Origin: Neisseria subflava
GTDB lineage: Bacteria > Pseudomonadota > Gammaproteobacteria > Burkholderiales > Neisseriaceae
DNA: 64,000 nt
Assembly: GCF_024205745.1 (NCBI RefSeq)
Contig: NZ_CP073117.1
Location: 2,149,982-2,213,981, forward strand
Direction: 5' to 3'
Program-made: the position numbers and the translations under genes
Part shown: piece after piece, positions 45,492 to 55,116 of the stretch
Layout of the letters: each line of letters opens with the position of its first letter
Position numbering within the stretch: the first letter of the stretch is position 1
The notes under the pieces: generated by a model
Told to the model about the DNA's origin: nothing
What the model saw: the letters and a program-made list of their open reading frames with translations, nothing else
Databases searched by the model: none

Positions 45492-45529
45492 TTTATATTT
45501 TGGTAGTGTGTGTTGTCAAATCGACAACA
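45492..45529 (-). promoter_or_regulatory. sodB promoter with overlapping palindrome
   Basis: On the minus strand TTGACA (45514-45519), a 16-bp spacer and TATAAA (45492-45497) form a near-consensus sigma-70 promoter. The -35 overlaps a perfect 7-bp inverted repeat (tgttgtc 45511-45517 and 45523-45529, spacer aaatc), a possible operator. Confidence 0.65.
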
Positions 45530-45622
45530 TGGCTATTTTACCTGCTTTAGCCTAAACAAACCAATTGAACTTACACTGCGCTATAATAGTGGATTGCAAT
45601 TTTCCAGCCAGAGATGCCCGTC

Positions 45623-47029
45623 ATGAGCAATTATTCCGATATGCCGTCTGAAGACCGTGAAATCAGCGCATTGTCACTGCCACCACATTCCACAGAAGCG
45701 GAGCAATCCGTCTTAGGCGGCCTGATGCTGGAAAATTCTGCTTGGGACCGTATTGCCGATGTTGTTTCCGGCGAGGATTTCTACCGACACGAACACCGCC
45801 TGATTTTTCGTGCGATTGCCAATCTGATTAATGAAAGCCGTCCTGCCGACGTCATTACCGTTCAAGAAAGTTTGGAACGCAATGAAGAATTGGAAGCGGC
45901 AGGCGGATTCAACTATCTGATTACGCTGGCGCAAAACACGCCGTCTGCTGCCAATATCCGCCGCTACGCCGAAATCGTGCGCGAACGTTCCATCATGCGC
46001 CAGCTTGCCGAAGTCGGTACGGAAATTGCACGCAGCGCATACAATCCGCAAGGGCGCGATGCAGGCCAGCTTTTGGACGAGGCGGAAAACAAAGTATTCC
46101 AAATCGCCGAAAGTACCGCCAAATCCAAACAAGGCTTCCTTGAGATGCCCGACCTTTTGAAAGAAGTGGTCGAGCGCATCGATATGCTTTATTCGCGTGA
46201 CAATCCTGATGAAGTAACCGGCATATCAACAGGTTTTATCGACCTTGATAAAAAAACATCAGGCCTCCAGCCGGGCGATTTGATCATCGTCGCAGGCCGT
46301 CCTTCCATGGGTAAAACCGCTTTTTCCATCAACATCGCAGAACACGTTGCCGTAGAAAACAAATTACCTGTCGCCGTATTCTCTATGGAGATGGGCGGTG
46401 CACAGCTGGTCATGCGTATGCTGGGCTCAGTCGGACGTTTGGACCAAAGCGTCTTAAAAACTGGCAGATTACAAGACGAACACTGGGGCCGTCTGAACGA
46501 AGCGGTCGTTAAACTCTCCGATGCACCCATGTATATCGATGAAACTCCGGGTTTGACCGCGCTCGAACTGCGCGCCCGCGCCCGCCGTCTTGCGCGCCAG
46601 TTCAACGGCAAATTGGGCTTGATCGTCATCGACTACCTGCAATTGATGTCAGGCTCCGGCCGTTCTGACAACCGCGCTTCCGAGCTTGGCGAAATTTCCC
46701 GCTCCCTCAAAGCATTGGCTAAAGAGTTGCAAGTTCCCGTCATTGCCCTGTCGCAGTTGAGCCGTACCGTTGAACAGCGTACCGACAAACGCCCGATGAT
46801 GTCCGACTTGCGTGAATCCGGCGCAATCGAACAAGATGCCGACTTGATTATGTTCATGTATCGCGACGAATACTACAACTCAGAATCACCCGCAAAAGGC
46901 TTGGCGGAATGTATTATCGGCAAACACCGTAACGGTCCAGTCGGGAAAGTATTCCTCACTTGGATGGGTCAATTTACCAAATTTGATAATGCTGCTTATG
47001 TTCCAGAATCTATGTTGATGGAAGATTGA
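45623..47029 (+). CDS. dnaB: Replicative DNA helicase
   Basis: Hexameric 5'-3' helicase at the replication fork. It has 468 residues from the ATG at 45623, preceded by CAGAG at a suitable distance; an ATG at 45614 is too close to it. The N-terminal domain (about 15-120) begins LPPHSTEAEQSVLGGLML. The RecA-like domain has Walker A GRPSMGKT (225-232), Walker B LIVIDYLQLM and the loop PMMSDLRESGAIEQDAD. It precedes the minor pilin genes, the arrangement known from pathogenic Neisseria. Confidence 0.96.
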   Translation: MSNYSDMPSEDREISALSLPPHSTEAEQSVLGGLMLENSAWDRIADVVSGEDFYRHEHRLIFRAIANLINESRPADVITVQESLERNEELEAAGGFNYLITLAQNTPSAANIRRYAEIVRERSIMRQLAEVGTEIARSAYNPQGRDAGQLLDEAENKVFQIAESTAKSKQGFLEMPDLLKEVVERIDMLYSRDNPDEVTGISTGFIDLDKKTSGLQPGDLIIVAGRPSMGKTAFSINIAEHVAVENKLPVAVFSMEMGGAQLVMRMLGSVGRLDQSVLKTGRLQDEHWGRLNEAVVKLSDAPMYIDETPGLTALELRARARRLARQFNGKLGLIVIDYLQLMSGSGRSDNRASELGEISRSLKALAKELQVPVIALSQLSRTVEQRTDKRPMMSDLRESGAIEQDADLIMFMYRDEYYNSESPAKGLAECIIGKHRNGPVGKVFLTWMGQFTKFDNAAYVPESMLMED

Positions 47030-47185
47030 GACAGATTGTCTTAAAAACTAACCGAATTTCATATTTCATTAGTCACGCATTACAAAATCGTTTAAAATAA
47101 ATCTAATAAAAGCAAAAGCATTGCCACGAGCAAATGCAAAAGCGAAAACGTCAGTTACCCAACACATTACTACCAAAAATCACTC

Positions 47186-47851
47186 ATGTATCAGACACAA
47201 AAAGGCTTCACCCTAATTGAGTTGCTGATCGTCATTACTATTGCAGCAGTAATGGCCGTCATCGCACTTCCCAATATGAATCAATGGATTGCCTCCAGAC
47301 GTGTAGCATCGCAAGCAGAGCAAATTGCCAATCTGCTGCGCTTCGCTCGTAATGAGGCCGTCCGTCTCAATCTTCCCGTTTACATCTGCCCGGTTAAAAT
47401 TAAATCCGATGGTTCACCCAATAATGGTTGCGATTCCAAATATGCCGGTAATGGTATGTTGGCCTACGCCGATAAAAACGAAGACTTACGCTATCAAAAC
47501 GACACAGTCGATTTATCCATCCGCTCCATTATCCTTAATGGAGATACCGACAAAGTGGAATACCGCTTCAACTATATCCCTATCGGCAATGACCGTTCTG
47601 CCCTCTCTGCTTCAGCTTCAAAAGAAGTATGGTGGAGATTCCTTCCCAATGGTACATTTGGCCATTCAACTGATGGCAAGAATTATCAATTTTCAGACGG
47701 CCACATCAAAATCAGCCTAACAGATAAATCCGCTGCAGATGCTGAAACCAAGAAAGCCCGTGCTACCGTACTTTTAATCAATGGCAATGGGCATGTCGAA
47801 ATCTGTGCTAAAAACGATGAGCGCAAAATGTGCGAATACACTTCCAAATAA
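47186..47851 (+). CDS. pilH: Minor pilin PilH (FimT/GspH family)
   Basis: 221-residue prepilin. The class III signal MYQTQKG is cut after G7 before FTLIELLIV, with the required Glu at mature position 5. A hydrophobic helix runs to about residue 30 and a GspH-type beta domain follows with four Cys residues. First gene of the pilHIJKX set of core minor pilins that prime type IV pilus assembly. An AT-rich 156-bp gap separates it from dnaB and may hold its promoter. Confidence 0.88.
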   Translation: MYQTQKGFTLIELLIVITIAAVMAVIALPNMNQWIASRRVASQAEQIANLLRFARNEAVRLNLPVYICPVKIKSDGSPNNGCDSKYAGNGMLAYADKNEDLRYQNDTVDLSIRSIILNGDTDKVEYRFNYIPIGNDRSALSASASKEVWWRFLPNGTFGHSTDGKNYQFSDGHIKISLTDKSAADAETKKARATVLLINGNGHVEICAKNDERKMCEYTSK

Positions 47852-47866
47852 TAACAACGGTATCTT

Positions 47867-48517
47867 ATGAACATTACTAATCCTACTCATCTCAGATCAT
47901 TTAAAGGCCGTCTGAAAACGAGCTCAACAAGCTTTACCCCAAAACTTCAATCAGGTATGACCCTGATTGAAGTTTTGATTGCCATGTTTGTCCTTGCTAT
48001 CGGCGTACTCGCCCTGCTGGCTGTTCAATTGCGTACCGTATCCAACGTACGTGAGTCTGAAAATCAAACCACAGTCGCCCAAATTACACAAAATCTGATT
48101 GAAGGCATGCTCATTAATCCGACGCTTTCTGAAGAAACCGATACTACAGGGGAAAAAACCTCCCGTTATAAAAAATCCTATGATGCCTACCTAAAATCCG
48201 ACTCTAAACAAACTGCAAAATTTGAAGCCAAAATGACCAAAACCCAACTTGCACAGGCTCAAATTGCACAGTTTAAAGCCGATTTAGCTAAAGCCCTTCC
48301 CGAAGCCCAAGTCTTCTCGACCATCTGCAAAGATTCTTCCGGCGCAGAGCCGACTTTCGAAGAAAATAGGTTTAACGCAAAATGCGATGGCAAAGGCGAT
48401 ACAACCATCGTGAAAGTTTTATGGTTGCAAGATGTTGAAGAAGAAAATAGCGCAAAAAATCTCAACACATCGGGGCATCACGTTGTCTATACCTACCAAT
48501 CACGCGTAAGAGACTAA
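47867..48517 (+). CDS. pilI: Minor pilin PilI (PilV-like)
   Basis: 216-residue prepilin. The peptidase site is LQSG|MTLIEVLIAM at residues 30/31 with Glu5. The leader is unusually long (30 residues). It contains a DUS (AGGCCGTCTGAA, about 47904-47915) read in frame as KGRLK. No alternative in-frame start lies between the DUS and the cleavage site, so the long leader seems real. It resembles GspI/PilV minor pseudopilins. Confidence 0.87.
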   Translation: MNITNPTHLRSFKGRLKTSSTSFTPKLQSGMTLIEVLIAMFVLAIGVLALLAVQLRTVSNVRESENQTTVAQITQNLIEGMLINPTLSEETDTTGEKTSRYKKSYDAYLKSDSKQTAKFEAKMTKTQLAQAQIAQFKADLAKALPEAQVFSTICKDSSGAEPTFEENRFNAKCDGKGDTTIVKVLWLQDVEEENSAKNLNTSGHHVVYTYQSRVRD

Positions 48518-48519
48518 CA

Positions 48520-49455
48520 ATGAACAATAAACGCTTACTCAACCATATTCCCAATAAAACCGCCATTCGAGGCTTCAGCATCCTTGAATTTCTGGTTGCC
48601 AGCCTACTCAGTATGATCGTCTTAATGGCTGTCAGCTCCACCTACTTTACTGCACGCGGATTAAACAAATCTGCCAACACCCGTATCGGTATCCAACAAG
48701 ATTTGCGCAACGCCGCCAATATGATTGTGCGCGATGCGCGTATGGCAGGTAATTTCGGCTGCTTCAATATGTCGAATTCTCCTGCCTCTGCAGTGATAGA
48801 AGACAAAAGCTCAGATGAATATGCCTTGAAAACAGCCGGTGTTAATAAGCTGTTACCGATTAAAGAAATCAATAAATTAAGCTATACCGGCTTTACTCAA
48901 ACTGGCAAAGCCCTGCTGTTCCAATACGGTATCGACAAAGCAGACTCTGCTGCAAAAACTGCCATTGCCAGCAGCTGCTTCGGCATTGCCAAACCTCACA
49001 CAGAAATTAAAGATTTGGCTGCGGCAAAATTGGCTTTAAAAATTACCGACTCTGATCAAGACGGCAGTATTGCCATCATGAAACATGAAATGATTGCCTA
49101 CGCTGTCGGTAAACTTGGCGAAGAGAGCGGTTTGTTCCGTTTCCAATTATCAAATGATGGCTCATGGAGTAATCCGCAGCTGTTGATTAAAGGCATTACA
49201 ACCATGGATATCCACTATATCTATGCAGAATGTCCTGATTCTGAAAATGCATCTGCCAGCGGAGTAAATACAGAATCATTTGATTACAAAAACGCATTGG
49301 ATATCTCAGCTGAGGCTAAGTCTCCGGCTTCTATCCAAATCGTACTGAATAACGGCAGTATTGACCCATCAAAAGAACAAGACAATAAAGTCGATATCTA
49401 TAATATTAATGTCACCATTCGCGGAGGAAACGTATGCGCCGACCGATCACTCTAA
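48520..49455 (+). CDS. pilJ: Minor pilin PilJ (PilW family)
   Basis: 311 residues. The prepilin site is AIRG|FSILEFLVASLL at residue 18/19 with Glu at position 5. The long C-terminal domain is typical of the GspJ/PilW branch. It starts two bases after the pilI stop and overlaps pilK by 22 bases, so the genes are translated from one message. Confidence 0.87.
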   Translation: MNNKRLLNHIPNKTAIRGFSILEFLVASLLSMIVLMAVSSTYFTARGLNKSANTRIGIQQDLRNAANMIVRDARMAGNFGCFNMSNSPASAVIEDKSSDEYALKTAGVNKLLPIKEINKLSYTGFTQTGKALLFQYGIDKADSAAKTAIASSCFGIAKPHTEIKDLAAAKLALKITDSDQDGSIAIMKHEMIAYAVGKLGEESGLFRFQLSNDGSWSNPQLLIKGITTMDIHYIYAECPDSENASASGVNTESFDYKNALDISAEAKSPASIQIVLNNGSIDPSKEQDNKVDIYNINVTIRGGNVCADRSL

Positions 49456-49979
49456 ACAAACCTGACCGGCAGCAAGGCTATGCTTTGTTTATCGTCTTAA
49501 TGATAATGGTCGTCATCGCACTGCTCGTGGTCACAGCCACCCAGTCCTATAATACCGAACAGCGTATCAGCACCAATGATGCCGACCGTAAACTGGCAAC
49601 CACCCTAGCCGAAGCGGCACTGCGTGAAGGTGAAAATCAAATTTTTGATATTGAAGGTAAAAAGACTACTTTTACCGCAAAATGTGAAAAAGGTTTATGT
49701 TCCACACCAAACGTCAAATCCAATGGCGATTTTACTGAAGAAGGCAACCCAACCGTAGATGCTTGGAAGCGCAAATGCGACAAAAGCCTGTGTATTGACG
49801 CCAATGGTACGGAATATCCTTTAGATAAAAAAAGCGGCATCGTAAATAATCCACGCTACATCATCGAATATTTGGGTAAAACGACAGAGGGTCGAATTAC
49901 CTATCGCGTTACTGCCAAGGCATGGGGTAAGAATGCCAATACCCAAGTCGTTCTTCAGTCTTACGTTGCCAGCGAATAA
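49434..49979 (+). CDS. pilK: Minor pilin PilK (PilX/GspK-like)
   Basis: 181 residues. The leader ends QQG at residue 15, followed by YALFIVLMIMVVIALLVV. Position 5 of the mature protein is Ile rather than Glu, as expected for the GspK-like subunit at the pilus tip. Four Cys residues lie in the C-terminal domain. The GGAGGAA ribosome binding site lies inside pilJ. Confidence 0.87.
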   Translation: MRRPITLNKPDRQQGYALFIVLMIMVVIALLVVTATQSYNTEQRISTNDADRKLATTLAEAALREGENQIFDIEGKKTTFTAKCEKGLCSTPNVKSNGDFTEEGNPTVDAWKRKCDKSLCIDANGTEYPLDKKSGIVNNPRYIIEYLGKTTEGRITYRVTAKAWGKNANTQVVLQSYVASE

Positions 49980-49983
49980 TATA

Positions 49984-50472
49984 ATGAATACCACCTCTAC
50001 CAAACAACTAGGCTTTACACTGGTTGAGATGATGATTGCCATCGCCATCTTAGCCATCCTGAGCGTCATTGCCATTCCGTCTTACAACCGCTACATTGAA
50101 CGCGGCTACCAATCACAAGCGCATGCCGAGTTAGTCGCCATCAATTCTGCTTTTAAAAACCAGATGGTTAAAAATCCAAAGTGGAAAACTGATGAGATTA
50201 AAACTCAGTTGGATGACTTTATTTCCTCATACAAAGGCCATAAAGATTTGGCAGACAAATACAAATACTCTGCTGAAATGATTGATACCAATAAAAGCCG
50301 AGCTTATCGTTTGAAAGCCATTCCCACAAAAACAGGCTATACCCTTTCCGTTTGGATGGATAGTTTGGGCAATGCTTACAAATGTACTGATATTGATTCT
50401 GCCAAAGATTCCAAAACTACAATGACCAATGGCAAAGGTTGCGAATCGGTTTCCAAAAAGAAATCTTCTTAG
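49984..50472 (+). CDS. pilX: Minor pilin PilX
   Basis: 162 residues from the ATG at 49984, the size of meningococcal PilX. The cleavage site is LG|FTLVEMMIAIAIL at residue 10/11. RGYQSQAHAELVAIN, KSRAYRLKAIP and GYTLSVWMDSLGNAYKC match PilX closely. The C-terminal D-region disulphide pair is C134 and C153. In the meningococcus PilX is exposed in the fibre and promotes aggregation and adhesion. Last gene of the pilHIJKX operon. A longer frame beginning at 49933 is not supported. Confidence 0.92.
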   Translation: MNTTSTKQLGFTLVEMMIAIAILAILSVIAIPSYNRYIERGYQSQAHAELVAINSAFKNQMVKNPKWKTDEIKTQLDDFISSYKGHKDLADKYKYSAEMIDTNKSRAYRLKAIPTKTGYTLSVWMDSLGNAYKCTDIDSAKDSKTTMTNGKGCESVSKKKSS

Positions 50473-50483
50473 TCTGACAACCA

Positions 50484-50521
50484 TAAAAAAGCAGTGTTAT
50501 TTTATCGACACTGCTTTTTTT
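50484..50521. terminator. Bidirectional terminator between pilX and smr
   Basis: aaaaaagcagtgt (50485-50497) and its complement (50508-50520) with A and T tracts on both sides, between convergent genes. No DUS. Confidence 0.88.
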
Positions 50522-50524
50522 ATT

Positions 50525-51145
50525 TTACTGTTTCCAATCATCGTCTCGGCGTTGGCGTTTCAACAAAATCCTGACTGCGCCATCATTGCCTTGTCGAGGC
50601 TCGACATAAGCCAACACATCAGGATGCTGCATCAACCAGCGGCGCGTCATATTTTTCAAAACCGGTTTATAGCCTGCGGAACCCAAGCCGCTGCCGTGGA
50701 CAATCTCGCCGCAAACACCGCGTTTTTTCGTAAACTCAATAAACTCGTTCAATACCTGCTGCGCTTCTTCCTGCGTATAGCCATGCAAATCCACATCCGC
50801 GACAACAGGATAATGGCCGTTTCGCAAACGCATCAAATCATTTTTACCTTGCCCGTTTTTACTGAACGAAGCTGGCGGTTCTTCCCAGCCGCCGCTGCCC
50901 ACATAAAAATAATCTTCCTGCTCCAAAGTCACTATTTCTTTAGGTCGCGGCTTAATCGGAGATTTATCACGGGGCTGTTCATAATAGTTACCCGCATTTT
51001 TTAATGGCGTAACCTTACCAACCGCCTTGCTGAAATCCACATCCTCTACCTGCTTTTTAGCCTTCGCTTCGGCTTCCCGCTCCGCGGCTTCCTTTTTCGC
51101 CTGTTTGCCCAAAGCCTTCAGCATTTCTTGAAAGTTTGCCGTCAT
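50525..51145 (-). CDS. Smr (small MutS-related) domain protein
   Basis: 206 residues from the ATG at 51143-51145, with AAAGGAC upstream; a start 30 bases earlier is less likely. An N-terminal Lys/Glu/Ala-rich coiled region (about 1-40) and a linker lead to the C-terminal Smr domain (about 115-200). The Smr motifs are VDLHGYTQEEA and VHGSGLGS. Smr domains can nick DNA or cleave RNA; the substrate of this group is not established. Confidence 0.85.
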   Translation of the reverse strand: MTANFQEMLKALGKQAKKEAAEREAEAKAKKQVEDVDFSKAVGKVTPLKNAGNYYEQPRDKSPIKPRPKEIVTLEQEDYFYVGSGGWEEPPASFSKNGQGKNDLMRLRNGHYPVVADVDLHGYTQEEAQQVLNEFIEFTKKRGVCGEIVHGSGLGSAGYKPVLKNMTRRWLMQHPDVLAYVEPRQGNDGAVRILLKRQRRDDDWKQ

Positions 51146-51281
51146 GGTTTGTCCTTTCCCAAAAATTGATTGCACCCATTATAGCAAACCCAGCTACAAG
51201 GCCGTCTGAAAGACTCTTATCATCGCTTCTTGTTTAGGGTATAGTATTAACGTATTGCCAGTCTTACAAAAGAGAGAAATC

Positions 51282-51659
51282 ATGTTTAAACGCCCGGAAG
51301 AAATCATCGTCTTGATACTTGCCCTATTATGGGTCGCACTCAGCTACTACTTTGCCGCCATCCTGATTTCAGATGCCTACACCATTCTCCTGATTACCGT
51401 ACTGACTTTCGTTTGGGCGGTCATCTGTTTCCTTTTATGGCAACGCAACTTAAGCCGTCATATTTGGCCGCTGTTCCTCGGCAGCCTGGTCGCCTGCTGG
51501 TGGCCGTACTTCACTTGGCTTGCAAGCGATGTTCCCGAAGGCACATGGTATTCAGGCTGGACATTCAAATCCATTATTGCCCTGATTCCCGTTGTTGCCG
51601 CTTATATCTTCAAGTGGAAACAAAGCCGGAAAAACAAAATCTCCAACACCCTTGCCTGA
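51282..51659 (+). CDS. Small membrane protein, unknown
   Basis: 125 residues from the ATG at 51282 with AGAGAG upstream. Four predicted hydrophobic segments (about 7-26, 29-51, 60-80 and 96-114), rich in Trp (WWPYFTW). The C-terminus is basic. No family recognised. A DUS precedes it and another follows it near 51677. Confidence 0.65.
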   Translation: MFKRPEEIIVLILALLWVALSYYFAAILISDAYTILLITVLTFVWAVICFLLWQRNLSRHIWPLFLGSLVACWWPYFTWLASDVPEGTWYSGWTFKSIIALIPVVAAYIFKWKQSRKNKISNTLA

Positions 51660-51794
51660 TACCTCGCGCCGTCTTTTTCAGACGGCGTTTTCTATATCTG
51701 ACATAACGCTCAGACTGTCAACAATCCCAATAAAATGCTATACTCTTCACACGATTTAACACCCTAAAACAGGCCGTCTGAAAGACTTATCAAG

Positions 51795-53270
51795 ATGATC
51801 AGCAAACAAGAATACCAAGCCCAAGCCGCACAAGGTTACAACCGCATTCCACTCGTTCAAGAGCTGCTTGCCGACTTGGACACACCGCTCTCAATCTACC
51901 TCAAACTTGCCAACAAGCCTTTCACCTACCTGCTCGAATCCGTTGTCGGTGGCGAACGCTTCGGCCGCTATTCCTTTATCGGCCTGCCTTGCAGCCACTA
52001 TCTCAAAACCAGCGGCAAACATGTTGACGTGTATCAAAACGGCGAAATCGTCGAACAACACGACGGCAATCCCCTGCCCTTTATCGAAGCCTTCCACAAC
52101 CGCTTCAAAACGCCCGAAATCCCAAGCCTGCCGCGCTTTACCGGCGGCCTGGTCGGCTATTTCGGTTATGAAACCATCTACAATTTCGAACATTTTGCCC
52201 ACCGCCTGAAACATACGGCCAAAGCCGATCCCCTCGGCACGCCCGACATCCTCCTGATGCTCTCGCAAGAGCTTGCGGTAGTGGATAACCTAAGCGGCAA
52301 AATCTACCTGATTGTTTATGCCGATCCGTCTCAAGCCAACGGCTATGAACGCGCACGCGAACGACTTGAAGACATCCGTACCCAGCTACGCCAAAGTTGC
52401 GCCATCCCACTTTCCCTCGGCAGCAAGCAAACCCAAGCAGTCAGCGAATTTGGAGAAGAACCTTTCAAAGCCTGCGTCAACAAAATCAAAGACTACATCT
52501 TTGCAGGCGACTGTATGCAGGTTGTTCCCAGCCAACGCATGAGCATGGAATTTACCGACAATCCGCTTACCCTCTACCGCGCCCTGCGTACGCTGAACCC
52601 ATCGCCGTATATGTTCTACTACGATTTCAGCGATTTCCATATTGTCGGCTCTTCGCCCGAAATCCTTGTCCGCCGCGAACGCGACGATGTCATCGTCCGC
52701 CCTATTGCCGGTACTCGCCTGCGCGGCAAAACACCAGCCGAAGACCTTGCCAACGAGCAAGACCTGCTGAGCGATGCCAAAGAAATTGCCGAACACGTCA
52801 TGTTGATTGACTTAGGACGCAACGACGTCGGCCGCATCAGTAAAACCGGCGAAGTCAAAGTCACCGACAAAATGGTGATTGAAAAATATTCCCATGTGAT
52901 GCACATCGTCTCCAACGTCGAAGGCCGTCTGAAAGACGGTATGACCAACATGGATATCCTCGCCGCCACTTTCCCCGCCGGCACACTTTCCGGCGCTCCA
53001 AAAGTCCGCGCCATGGAAATCATCGAAGAAGTCGAGTCGAGCAAACGCGGCATCTACGGCGGCGCAGTCGGCGTATGGAGTTTCAACAACGACATGGACT
53101 TGGCCATTGCCATCCGCACTGCCGTGATTAAAAACAATACCCTCTTCGTCCAAAGCGGCGCAGGCGTAGTTGCCGATTCCAACCCAACCTCCGAATGGCA
53201 GGAAACCCAAAACAAAGCCCGCGCCGTCGTGCGCGCAGCTCAGATGGTACAAGAAGGGTTGGATAAATAA
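51795..53270 (+). CDS. trpE: Anthranilate synthase component I
   Basis: Converts chorismate to anthranilate with TrpG. The 491-residue protein has the chorismate-binding core: [36 protein letters not shown]-type [12 protein letters not shown] and [17 protein letters not shown]. The N-terminal [18 protein letters not shown] carries the Trp feedback-site LLES motif. trpG and trpD lie together 9 kb downstream on the same strand. No trp leader peptide or attenuator is visible upstream. A DUS lies inside the gene at about 52922. Confidence 0.95.
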   Translation: MISKQEYQAQAAQGYNRIPLVQELLADLDTPLSIYLKLANKPFTYLLESVVGGERFGRYSFIGLPCSHYLKTSGKHVDVYQNGEIVEQHDGNPLPFIEAFHNRFKTPEIPSLPRFTGGLVGYFGYETIYNFEHFAHRLKHTAKADPLGTPDILLMLSQELAVVDNLSGKIYLIVYADPSQANGYERARERLEDIRTQLRQSCAIPLSLGSKQTQAVSEFGEEPFKACVNKIKDYIFAGDCMQVVPSQRMSMEFTDNPLTLYRALRTLNPSPYMFYYDFSDFHIVGSSPEILVRRERDDVIVRPIAGTRLRGKTPAEDLANEQDLLSDAKEIAEHVMLIDLGRNDVGRISKTGEVKVTDKMVIEKYSHVMHIVSNVEGRLKDGMTNMDILAATFPAGTLSGAPKVRAMEIIEEVESSKRGIYGGAVGVWSFNNDMDLAIAIRTAVIKNNTLFVQSGAGVVADSNPTSEWQETQNKARAVVRAAQMVQEGLDK

Positions 53271-53314
53271 TTTTTCAGACGGCCAGCGCTCTGAAATGAC
53301 TAAACAACAAGATT

Positions 53315-53884
53315 ATGATAATAAACGAAAAACAACTAAAATCCATCAGCAAATTCCTCAGCTTCATCTTGCGCCACCATCCCGAGCAAATCGACATTAC
53401 TTTGGATAAAGACGGCTGGGTGGATATTGATACCCTACTGACGCAGGTAAACCATCCCGAGCGTGGCTTTACAGGTAATCCGCTAACCCACGAAGTATTG
53501 TTGGAAGTGGTCGAAAATAACGATAAAAAACGCTTTACCCTTTCTGAAGACGGCAAACGCATCCGTGCTGCGCAAGGTCATTCGACGGCACAAGTTCAAG
53601 TTGAACACAAAGTGGCAACGCCTCCTCAAATTTTGTATCACGGTACGGCTGAGCGCTCTGTTCCATCTATTTTGGAGCAAGGCCTGCATTCTGCCTCGCG
53701 CCATTTTGTCCATCTGTCTGCCGATGCCGCAACAGCCGTCAAAGTCGGCTCCCGACACGGCAAGCCGCTTGTATTGACCATCGACACTGTCGCCATGCTT
53801 GCGGCAGGACATCAATTTTATCTGGCGGACAACGGCGTATGGTTAACTGAAAACGTTCCGCCGCAATTTATCGGCAAACTTTAA
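53315..53884 (+). CDS. kptA: RNA 2'-phosphotransferase (Tpt1/KptA)
   Basis: NAD+-dependent enzyme that removes an internal RNA 2'-phosphate, giving ADP-ribose cyclic phosphate. The 189-residue protein has FILRHHPEQ (R20 and H21) and DGWVDIDTLL in the winged-helix half, and YHGT (108-111), HFVHLSADAATA and GSRHGKPLVL in the ADP-ribosyl-binding half. The expected Arg-His-Arg-Arg set is probably R20, H21, R73 and R147. Its bacterial substrate is unknown because tRNA splicing is absent. It lies 44 bp after trpE, with a single DUS between. Confidence 0.9.
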   Translation: MIINEKQLKSISKFLSFILRHHPEQIDITLDKDGWVDIDTLLTQVNHPERGFTGNPLTHEVLLEVVENNDKKRFTLSEDGKRIRAAQGHSTAQVQVEHKVATPPQILYHGTAERSVPSILEQGLHSASRHFVHLSADAATAVKVGSRHGKPLVLTIDTVAMLAAGHQFYLADNGVWLTENVPPQFIGKL

Positions 53885-53889
53885 AACAT

Positions 53890-53929
53890 CAGGCCGTCTG
53901 AAGCCATAAAACTATTTTCAGACGGCCTG
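53890..53929 (+). terminator. DUS inverted-pair terminator after kptA
   Basis: CAGGCCGTCTGAA and its complement with a loop of about 14 bases, just after the kptA stop codon. Confidence 0.75.
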
Positions 53930-53967
53930 CGAACACCCTACCCAATTTCTTCATAAAGCGATTATCC

Positions 53968-55104
53968 ATGAACACATCCCCCATCCTTCCTCCTGCTATG
54001 CTCGGCATTCTTGGCGGCGGACAATTAGGCAGAATGTTTACTGTTGCTGCCAAAACCATGGGCTACAAAGTAACCGTACTCGATCCCGACCCGAATGCGC
54101 CGGCGGCGGAATTTGCTGACCGCCATTTGTGCGCGCCGTTTGACGATGAAGCAGCTTTGGAAGAATTGGCAAAATGCGCGGCTGTTACGACCGAGTTTGA
54201 AAACGTCAATGCCGATGCGATGCGTTTTCTCGCCAAACATACCAATGTTTCCCCCAGCGGCGACTGTGTTGCCATCGCGCAAAACCGTATTCAGGAAAAG
54301 GCATGGATACGCAAAGCAGGCCTACAAACCGCGCCGTATCAAGCGGTTTGCAAAGCCGAAGACATCACTGAAGAAAGCGTACAATTTCTGCCCGGCATCC
54401 TGAAAACGGCTACTTTGGGCTACGACGGCAAAGGCCAAATCCGCGTAAAAACATTGGATGAACTCAAAGCCGCGTTTGCCGAACACGGCGGCGTGGATTG
54501 CGTTTTGGAAAAAATGGTGGACTTGCGTGGCGAAATTTCCGTTATCGTATGCCGTCTGAACAATGATAACGTACAAACTTTCGATCCTGCCGAAAACATT
54601 CACGAAAACGGCATCCTCGCCTACTCCATCGTCCCTGCGCGACTGAGTGCCGACATTCAGCAACAGGCGCGACAAATGGCGCAGCGTTTGGCCGATGAAT
54701 TGAACTACGTCGGCGTATTGGCAGTAGAAATGTTTGTTGTCGGCGACACGCATGAATTGGTCGTTAACGAAATCGCGCCGCGTCCGCACAACTCCGGCCA
54801 CCATACCATCGACGCCTGCGCGGCAGACCAATTCCAGCAACAGGTCCGCCTGATGTGCAACCTGCCTCCGGCTGACACCAAATTGCTGAGCTCTTGCTGT
54901 ATGGCGAATATTTTGGGCGACGTTTGGAAGGAAGACGGCGGCGAACCCGAATGGCTGCCATTGCAAAGCAACCCGAATGCACATCTGCATCTTTACGGTA
55001 AAAAAGCCGCGCGTAAAGGCCGAAAAATGGGCCACTTTACCGTCTTGGCCAACGATGCGGACAACGCGTTCCAAACCGCACAAACCTTACATCAAAGCCT
55101 GTAA
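53968..55104 (+). CDS. purK: N5-carboxyaminoimidazole ribonucleotide synthase
   Basis: ATP-grasp enzyme that carboxylates AIR to N5-CAIR in purine synthesis. The 378-residue protein begins with the nucleotide-binding GILGGGQLGRMF (residues 12-23). The central ATP-grasp region includes LKTATLGYDGKGQ and EVLV-type sequence, and EIAPRPHNSGHHTIDAC is the characteristic metal-binding block. purE is not adjacent. Confidence 0.95.
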   Translation: MNTSPILPPAMLGILGGGQLGRMFTVAAKTMGYKVTVLDPDPNAPAAEFADRHLCAPFDDEAALEELAKCAAVTTEFENVNADAMRFLAKHTNVSPSGDCVAIAQNRIQEKAWIRKAGLQTAPYQAVCKAEDITEESVQFLPGILKTATLGYDGKGQIRVKTLDELKAAFAEHGGVDCVLEKMVDLRGEISVIVCRLNNDNVQTFDPAENIHENGILAYSIVPARLSADIQQQARQMAQRLADELNYVGVLAVEMFVVGDTHELVVNEIAPRPHNSGHHTIDACAADQFQQQVRLMCNLPPADTKLLSSCCMANILGDVWKEDGGEPEWLPLQSNPNAHLHLYGKKAARKGRKMGHFTVLANDADNAFQTAQTLHQSL

Positions 55105-55116
55105 CCTTACCCACTT

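Noticed and set aside
45580..45600. tagtggatt resembling the end of a Correia element
   Set aside because: Only a short match; the rest of the Correia terminal repeat and a second inverted end are missing.
51700..51794. Trp attenuator or leader peptide before trpE
   Set aside because: No short frame with Trp codons and no paired terminator/antiterminator; only a DUS is seen.
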